NCBI GenBank assembly: GCA_011317545.1
Contig: WUJK01000009.1
Location: 992,001 to 1,056,000 of the forward strand
Reading direction: 5' to 3'
Source of the DNA: Coniella vitis
Taxonomy: Eukaryota; Ascomycota; Sordariomycetes; Diaporthales; Schizoparmaceae
DNA length: 64,000 bases
Shown here: in pieces, positions 57,708 through 64,000 of the stretch
Layout: the number at the start of each line of letters is the position of its first letter
Position numbering within the stretch: the stretch's first letter is position 1
Translations under genes and position numbers: made by a program
Notes under the pieces: generated by a model
What the model was told of the DNA's origin: nothing
Database searches by the model: none
The model's input: only the letters and a program-made list of their open reading frames with translations

Positions 57708-59818
57708 CTACGCTGGTCGGGGATCTCTAGAGTGCAGGGCTCTTGTCCACATTGGCAGCTTGCGATCTCGTTCATACAAGAAACCGCAATTATTGCAGAG
57801 TGACTGTATCCAAGATAGTGTACTGTTAGTCAAAGTCCTCTTGCACAAAACAGACCCACATTGTGGAACTCGAGTCAAAGACAAGGAAGAGGAAGAAGGG
57901 AGCAAACACAGGTGAGAACAAAACAAGAGGGGAAAGAGTTAAAGGAGAAAGAAAAAAAGAAAACACAACTTTCAAAACTCACCCTAGGTCCATACGGCCC
58001 ATCGCGAACGGCCCAGACACTTGTCCCCCACACCAAACAATGCGAACACCGCCACGTAAACCGTTCATGTTCCGCGAGCGCACCCCCGCCTCCATAGCCT
58101 CCTCCACCACCCATCCCAATCGCAACACCGCCCATGTCGGGAGTAAGTCTCCCGCCGCCGCCGCCGCCACCACCACCAGGCGTGCCCGCCCGTGCCAGCG
58201 GCGACAGACTCCTGAAACGCTTCTTCTTCTTGCTGCGTTCTCCGCGGCCCATGCGCTCCTCTTCCTGCTCAATCAAGCCCGCAAAGCCAAAGCCCGAGGG
58301 GACTCCGCCCACCATGCCGGTATTACTTGAGAACCGCGCCGTTTCGCGCCGCAGCCGGCGGATCTGTCGCTCGCGGTCTCCCTCGCGCTTTTCAATCTCT
58401 TCTTTGCTGAGGATTTCAATCTTGGGCTCCCAGTCGTCGCCTAGATGCTCGGGGTCGTAGCGCCAGCCAGCGCGCTCGCCGTGCGCGGTGATGGCCGCAT
58501 CGTTGGGGAAGTCACTGCTGTTCATCATGGCGCTTGCGCCGACCCATCCCGAGATGACGCCGCCGGATTCGCAGGCTTCCTTTTTCAGCCGCAGGACGGC
58601 CTCGTAGATGGCGTGGGTCATGGCGGGCACCCATTCGCCTGTGAGGCCGAGGTCTGCGCATGTTTGCTTGGAAAAGAGCTCGGCTGTGCCTGGTGGGTGG
58701 AGCAGCGACCATTCAAACTTGTCCGAGTAGAGCTGGTTGCCGAGGTTGATGGTCAGGTTGATGATGCAGCGGTAGGTGTCGTCTGGGTTGAGGTCGTCTG
58801 CATCGGCAGAGACGTGTTCTGCTGTGGCCGTGACGTCGGCTGTCGCGGGCTCCTGTGCATGTGCAGAGCCAGTAGTCGCGGCGGCGGCGGCAGCACCACC
58901 ACCACTTGGCCTCGGTGTTGATATGGAGAGTCTCGAGGGTGTGGAGGGCACGTGGGCCAGGCTGCTCCGCGCAGGCGTGTCAGCGCCAGCGGGCGGTAGC
59001 GGGGTGGCAGGTATACTGGATCCGTTCTGGCGCTGTTGTGGCGGCTCAGTCGAGGTCATCGTCGTGGTGGTGGTGGTGGTGGTGGTGGTTGTAGTGCGGG
59101 AGTGAAAGAGAGGGTGCAAGGCGACGCCTGCATATTCCTCGAGCTGTGTGCGGATCTGCTTGCTGATTTCTGTAACGAATTGCTGGCGGTGGGTGGGCGG
59201 GAGGTCGAGGTCTTGGACGAGCGTCAGGGCGAATTGGTCGGTAGTAATCAGGGTCTCGTGCAGGTTCCACAGGAACGTGTCCTTGAGGCGGTATGGAAGG
59301 GTCAGCTCGCCCAGCCTGTACTGTGGCGCGTTGTAGTCGACGCCGGGCGTGCCCTGTGGCGGCAGAGGATGCGGCGGCTGGGGGTTGAAGGAAGGGATGT
59401 CGAGGTCGATGCGGATGGGGATCAAGGTCAGCGGCAGACAGGCCTGCGCGTAGCTCTGCATGTCCGAAAGGCCCTGCTTGGACTTGTTCATCCAGTCGCG
59501 GTAGATGCCCTGCATGTCGACGGGCTGTGCGGTTTCCTTGTTGACCTTTTCGCTGGGGTCGACCTTGGTGGAGCTGTCTTCGCGGCGCAGGTTGCGCAGG
59601 CCCGTGGGCCGCCGGCGATCGTCCGAGTCGGACTCTTCAATGTCGTAGCCATCTTCGGCGTAGTTGATGATGGTGGTGCCGCGCTTGGTGGTGCGCGAGA
59701 GCGGGCCCGTGGGCTGCGACGAGGGGAGGACGGGCGTGAGCAGGGAGTTGTTGTAGGCGCGCAGGCGAGGCGCGTAGGTGGAGAAGAAGGCCTGCGGCTC
59801 TTCCTTGGTGGCTGCCAT
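57708..59818 (-). CDS. SFH1: SNF5/INI1-type chromatin remodelling subunit (Sfh1-like) with C-terminal GATA-like zinc finger
   Basis: Two exons, 59818-57983 and 57803-57708, give 643 residues. SNF5 proteins are core subunits of SWI/SNF or RSC remodelling complexes. After an N-terminal region with YAPRLRAYNNSLLTPV, the SNF5 domain starts near residue 125 (CLPLTLIPIRIDLDI), with LKDTFLWNLHETLITTDQFA and QLYSDKFEWSLLHP. A low-complexity insert (Thr run, Ala-rich) splits the domain's two repeats. The end of exon 1 and all of exon 2 form a finger with Cys 591, 594, 615 and 618 (CX2CX20CX2C), and W and LCNNCGFLYE features of GATA fingers. A Gly-rich stretch precedes it. The finger is also known in other filamentous fungal Snf5 proteins, by recollection. 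Sfh1 versus Snf5 is a judgement. Confidence 0.9.
59050..59095. repeat. Coding Thr-run tract
   Basis: A GGT/GTG repeat on the plus strand, encoding about twelve consecutive Thr in the SNF5-like protein. Confidence 0.85.
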
Positions 59819-60846
59819 GCTGGCTGCTGGGCTGGATGGAGGGGTTCAATCGAGCGAGGCAGCCGCCAGGGGCTTCGATGGATGGGCGAGCGCGGGGTGC
59901 TGGGAAGTTCGCAATGTCGCGGCAAGCGAGGGAGGGCGTGATGGAGGCGTGGGCCAAAGCACGCTGCTGCGCGGGGCAGAAAACGCTGCAGGATGCCTAA
60001 TGGGGGTGATCCAGTCCTTTGCTGGTGCCGGAGGAGAGCAGTTGGGGTTCAGGACGGTTGGTGTTGGTGGACAGTGGACGCGCTGGCGAGCAAAGGGAGG
60101 GGGGTGGTGATGGTGGTGAGCGCGGATGCGAGTGGGACGGGCTTGTGTAGGTTTGGCAGTTGTTGCCCAGATTTGCTTTCTACCGCGTCGCCCATGCGTC
60201 GCGCCTGTGTGGTGTGTCTGTACCTTGTACCTTTGTATTCCGGTACCTCCATGTACATAGTACTATGGGTAGTAGCTGAGCTTGGGCCACCTGTCAATTG
60301 TGCCAGTGCCCCCGCAAGCCTGACTGTGCGTACTCGGTACTTGGGCTCATGCACTAAAAATGCACTGACATAGAGTACCCGGTACTTATGCGTCTAGTCA
60401 CATCACCAACCGCCCTCAGCCTGACCATCTCCCGATGTCTATAAATCATGGTGATAATGGTTATAAAAGAGATATACAACAACAATAATAGTAATAGCTG
60501 GAACGATACTGCAGATAGATGCATTTCTATTCATCAAGGCGATGGAAATTTCGGTAACAATGGTTTTTACTGCCCAACCCACGAGCCACACTGTGAGCAT
60601 ACACTCTCCTGATGATCACCACCATCGCCGTCGTCATCACCAGGATTCCAGCCAGCCCAGACAGTCCGCCCCGTTCTTTCCAACGTGCCACTGCCGTGAG
60701 ACCCCGTTTGCTCAACACATTTTCCCCGCTTAAAGCTCCAATGACCCGAACACTTCCACCTGCTTGACCATCTCATGCGTCGTGATACCTGCCAGACGTG
60801 CCAAAGTTAGTAACACCATTCCACGATTACCCCTTTGAAAGAGCAT
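59819..60846. other. Spacer between the SNF5-like promoter and the S28 peptidase 3' end
   Basis: About 1 kb with no gene. The first half should be the SNF5-like promoter. Confidence 0.55.
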
Positions 60847-62625
60847 TCATGCACTCCTACTCTTCTCCTGCTTCCACTCGGCCACCCATGCTTTGACAAA
60901 CTGCACCTCCAGCGCCTGGACATCCTTGATGGTCGCGGGTGGCAGGCTGGCAGTGGTCTGGTTGGGGAACAGGCCATTCTCGTCCCAGTGGTGCACCGCG
61001 GCGGGGATCAAGTGCACGGGCTCGCTCGTCGTCGACGTCTTGTTGGGCAGACCCAGCGCAAGAGGCGTGGCCTGGCGCCACGGGTCGTGCTGCCCGCCAA
61101 TAATGGCCAGTCGCGGGTATGAAATGTTGAAGCCGCCCCACTTGTTGATGCGCTCAACCTGCGAGGGCGTCGTGATGTTGAAGGCGTCCTTGCAGACGGC
61201 CGTGGTGAAGTTGAGGTCGATGAGGCGCGAGACAAGCGGCAGCTCGTCCTTGGGCACGCCCGAGCCCGTCTGCAGATAGCCCCATTCGAAGCAGTACTGG
61301 TACGGCCAGGAGCGCCACGTCTGGCTAATGTCGTCGAGCTCGTAAAACGTCGCATTGTAGTTGCCAAAGCACTGGTCCTGAGTCAGGCCTTCCTCGGCGC
61401 ACTCGGTCACCTCCTCGTCGTTCACAAAGCCAATGTAGTTCAAAAAGGGGCCCGTGAGGCTGGCCGTCTCATTGCCATAGCCGGCAGCTTCCAAAAGGCT
61501 GACCACGGTGCTTTGCTTCGAGACAGTGTTGTTGTACAGCAAGGTGGTGCTGCTGATGGCGTCGCAGTACGTCCCAAACGTGGTGTCGTTCTCGGCTGGG
61601 TCCCAATTCGTGCTCTGCAAGCCGGTAATGCCTCCAGAAATGGTATTCGCAAAGTCATCGCTGCGTGTAATGTTGCCCAGGCCAAACACATCCTTGAGCT
61701 GCTGGACGTACTCGGTGCCGTTCCTGCCAATGAGGATCCTGTCGACCACATTGGTGAGCTTTTGCGTGTTGGTGGCGCAGTCTCCGGGCGCAAAGAGCCG
61801 CGCGGCCTCGTAGTACTGCCAGTAGTCGTAGATGGCCTCGGTCACGCCCGAGCTCGAAATGGCGCCCCAGTAGACGTCGGGGTACAGCTTGCGCAAGAAG
61901 GCGACAAAGGCCCCCGCGTAGCTGCCTCCGTATGCGATGTAGGGCACGCTGGAAGGGCTCAGGTCGTACTCCTCGAGGCCCTCAAACTGCACATGCTTGG
62001 CAAAGTAGGCCATGTCCGCCAGGGCCTGGTCGGTGGTCAAGAAGCGCAGGCTTTCGGTGCTGAGGTCGGGCAGCGGGAAGCTGGTGCCGTAGTAGCGGTG
62101 CTCCAGAATCACGCCCAGACCGCCCGTGGCATTGGCCAGGATGGACACGATGCCCTTCTGGAGAAAGGGCAGACGATCGACGCCCGTGTCCTCGCCGCTT
62201 TGGAGCACAATGACAGGGCCTCCCTGTTTGTAGTGACTTGCGTCGAACCAGTACCTCAGGTTGAACGTGCCATTGGTCTGTTTAGGGCAGTCAGCAACGG
62301 AGAACGGAGCATATGAAGCCGCAGCAACACCCAGAGAGGCAAGGAGGAGGGGGAGAAAAGACAAAAGACTCACATGAGGCTCATAGATCGAGTCATTGTG
62401 GAAGTGATCGATGGGCACAGTCAGATTGTATGCTGGGTACAGCAGCGACGGGTCGGTGTCGGCCACGGCGCGAGAACGCAGTGAAGCTGCCGACTGGTAG
62501 CTGAGCTCCTTTGCGGCAGCCCGGTCTGCAGCAGCCCGGAGGTCGCGAACAGTCGACTTGGTCTGCAGGGCCTCTGCCAGGCCGAGGCTCAAGCCAGCAG
62601 CAGCAAGAAGGGATTTCCACGCCAT
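60847..62625 (-). CDS. Secreted serine peptidase, family S28 (lysosomal Pro-X carboxypeptidase/DPP2-like)
   Basis: Two exons, 62625-62374 and 62277-60847, give 560 residues. S28 enzymes cleave after proline at peptide ends; fungal members are secreted or vacuolar. A signal peptide is seen at the start (MAWKSLLAAAGLSLGLAEA). NLTVPIDHFHNDSIYEPH joins over the intron to TNGTFNLRYWFDASHYKQGG, a strong family match. The nucleophile is Ser203 in AYGGSYAGAF; Asp in IIGGQHDPWR and His in AAVHHWDENGLF complete the triad. GVILEHRYYGTSFPLPDLSTESL is a second signature. Many N-glycosylation sequons are present. The 96-nt intron contains no stop in frame. A (TA)n tract lies about 150 bp upstream of the start codon. 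Confidence 0.93.
   Translation of the reverse strand: MAWKSLLAAAGLSLGLAEALQTKSTVRDLRAAADRAAAKELSYQSAASLRSRAVADTDPSLLYPAYNLTVPIDHFHNDSIYEPHVSLLSFLPLLLASLGVAAASYAPFSVADCPKQTNGTFNLRYWFDASHYKQGGPVIVLQSGEDTGVDRLPFLQKGIVSILANATGGLGVILEHRYYGTSFPLPDLSTESLRFLTTDQALADMAYFAKHVQFEGLEEYDLSPSSVPYIAYGGSYAGAFVAFLRKLYPDVYWGAISSSGVTEAIYDYWQYYEAARLFAPGDCATNTQKLTNVVDRILIGRNGTEYVQQLKDVFGLGNITRSDDFANTISGGITGLQSTNWDPAENDTTFGTYCDAISSTTLLYNNTVSKQSTVVSLLEAAGYGNETASLTGPFLNYIGFVNDEEVTECAEEGLTQDQCFGNYNATFYELDDISQTWRSWPYQYCFEWGYLQTGSGVPKDELPLVSRLIDLNFTTAVCKDAFNITTPSQVERINKWGGFNISYPRLAIIGGQHDPWRQATPLALGLPNKTSTTSEPVHLIPAAVHHWDENGLFPNQTTASLPPATIKDVQALEVQFVKAWVAEWKQEKSRSA
62278..62373 (-). other. Stop-free 96-nt intron in the S28 peptidase
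   Basis: The donor is CAT|GTGAGT and the acceptor AAACAG|ACC. Its length is a multiple of three and no stop occurs in frame, so a retained copy would add 32 residues, mostly hydrophobic, before the catalytic fold. The family alignment (EPH-TNGTFNLRYW) shows the spliced form is the expected one. Confidence 0.8.
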
Positions 62626-64000
62626 GCTGAGACTGAGAGGTGCCCTGTTGTCGACCTGCTTGAGCAAGACGAGGCAGCGATAATACACCACGGATGTCGA
62701 GTTATAGAGAAGGCTGGCGTCCTGCTGCAGTAGTATACAGTACCTTGGCAGGCTGGGATCTATTCTATGTATGTATATATATATATATATATACAACAAA
62801 AATAATAACAAGCAGGGTGTGACTTACCGAGGAAGCTGCCACGGCGATGGCGAAATGCAACACACCCTGTGGACGACGAGCCGAGGAAGAAAGGTAGGGG
62901 GACGATCTGGTCAGCCCTGCAGCAAAGTGATGCTCTTTGGGTCCCTCATGCAGAGCACAGCGTGGGTGGCACGGGTGAAGGAGATAGGACGGCGAGGCCA
63001 GAAGAGCTGGCGATGAGGTTGTCGCTGTGCTTGCTGTGCTTGCTGTGCACTTGCTGTGCTCGCCGTGTTGGCCCTCTGCAGTTGCCACAGGACTACGCCA
63101 CAAAGGGAAGGTGACTGCATGCTCCTAGGCGGTCCGGCAAGTGGGGAATGGCTATCACTGTCTGCTTACTACATAGTCTGTACTACCATAGCAGTAGTAG
63201 TACTGTAGTAGTAAGTAGTAAGCACTTGAGGCCATTCTGACTCCCCATAGCGCCATCACACCCGCCGTTACCCGCAAGCCGCCGGCCAAATTGTTTCGAG
63301 GAGCGAGACAAGGAGGAGACTTTGGACATTCAACCCCGAGTTTCTCTATACTATGTGTATTAGGAGAATGAAGAAGAAGTGACGTAGACCAAGCAGATCC
63401 CATCTCGGCCACCAATCTCAGAGGCCCTGAATCACCCCCGCTCTCATTCACCTTCATCTTCACCTTAACCTTCACCGTTTGACGACCCTGGCGTATCACG
63501 CCATTGAACTCTTGGATTGGGAGGCGTCGAAGCATGAAATGTGACTCTGACTCACATATCAATGGTGCAGTCCTGCCGAGTACGTACATAGCATACCAAT
63601 CTAGAGGAATACTACGTAAAGAAAGAGAGTTCCAGCCTGCCAGTTGCAATTCATACAAGGTCAATTGTCCGTACTCGGTTGCGGATCAATTTATATATGG
63701 TAAGATTTGTCGATTTCCTCACATGAGATACTGGATGGTGTATGTAGACTCAATTCCTTGAACATGTATTGGCAAGAGTTTGACTCTAGTTCCTATCAAA
63801 GCATCGTTGGATGTGCATCAATTGATAGGATATAGTGTTGGCACCTGCTCATGTTACATTACTGAGACACTGCAATTGTAAACTCTGGGTCTACATCTTG
63901 GCTTTTGTCGTTTCCTCCTTCTTTTGCTTTACGAAACGCTGTTTGTTAAAATCTGGCTGTATATTTGGTTCAATGCGGAACAGGCATCAGAGGAGGCCAT
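62626..64000. other. Spacer at the right end of the window
   Basis: It contains a (TA)n tract at 62773-62792 in the peptidase promoter. The frame at 63155-63664 (minus) has no domain. No gene was called to the end of the window. Confidence 0.5.

Noticed and set aside
57175..57915. 246-codon open frame on the plus strand
   Set aside because: It is largely TC repeats and T-rich leader, and runs antisense through the SNF5-like exon.
1..64000. Secondary-metabolite gene cluster
   Set aside because: No polyketide synthase, NRPS, terpene cyclase or prenyltransferase is present; the genes are unrelated in function.

Overview
The window is nuclear DNA from a filamentous ascomycete (Pezizomycotina). 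A Sordariomycete, perhaps Hypocreales, seems most likely, but the genus cannot be fixed from the sequence alone. Evidence: almost every gene is split by short GT-AG introns (mostly 50-280 nt), the gene set is fungal (Zn2Cys6 regulator, Dal5-type and DUR3 transporters, ferric reductase, mannitol-1-phosphate dehydrogenase, Dnf3-like flippase), genes lie singly on both strands with 0.1-5 kb spacers, and there are many long microsatellites. Exon joins below were placed by hand; each model keeps an open frame across every junction, except the aldo-keto reductase.

Layout. 1-13.4 kb: allantoate-permease-like MFS transporter (+), Phs1 3-hydroxyacyl-CoA dehydratase (+), TauD/TfdA dioxygenase (-), COPI beta-prime subunit (-), mannitol-1-phosphate 5-dehydrogenase (-). 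13.4-18.2 kb: spacer with no convincing gene. 18.2-28 kb: urea transporter DUR3 (-) with GATA sites upstream, a small Ser-tract protein (-), and a 1,001-residue Zn2Cys6 factor (+). 28.4-40.2 kb: P4-ATPase (-), MFSD5-type transporter (+), then the divergent ribosome-biogenesis pair SSF1 (-) and RRP3 (+) sharing a 397-bp promoter with RRPE- and PAC-like boxes. 41.5-49 kb: four-TM protein (+), aldo-keto reductase (+) with a frameshift, secretory lipase (+). 48.9-54.4 kb: gene-poor, with four different tandem-repeat arrays, one nested in another. 54.4-64 kb: ferric reductase (+), SNF5/Sfh1-type chromatin remodeller with a C-terminal GATA-like finger (-), secreted S28 peptidase (-).

The genes do not form a biosynthetic cluster. 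They are a mix of housekeeping functions (vesicle coat, very-long-chain fatty-acid elongation, ribosome assembly, chromatin remodelling, lipid flipping) and nutrient acquisition (urea, allantoate-type anion, sulfonate, iron, lipid and peptide use). The least explained material is the repeat block at 49.7-51.5 kb, the 13.4-18.2 kb spacer, the small Ser-tract gene, and several unusual splice structures: a GC-AG intron, 18- and 11-nt exons, an intron splitting a zinc finger, and a stop-free in-frame intron. No CRISPR, rRNA, tRNA or intact transposon was found.
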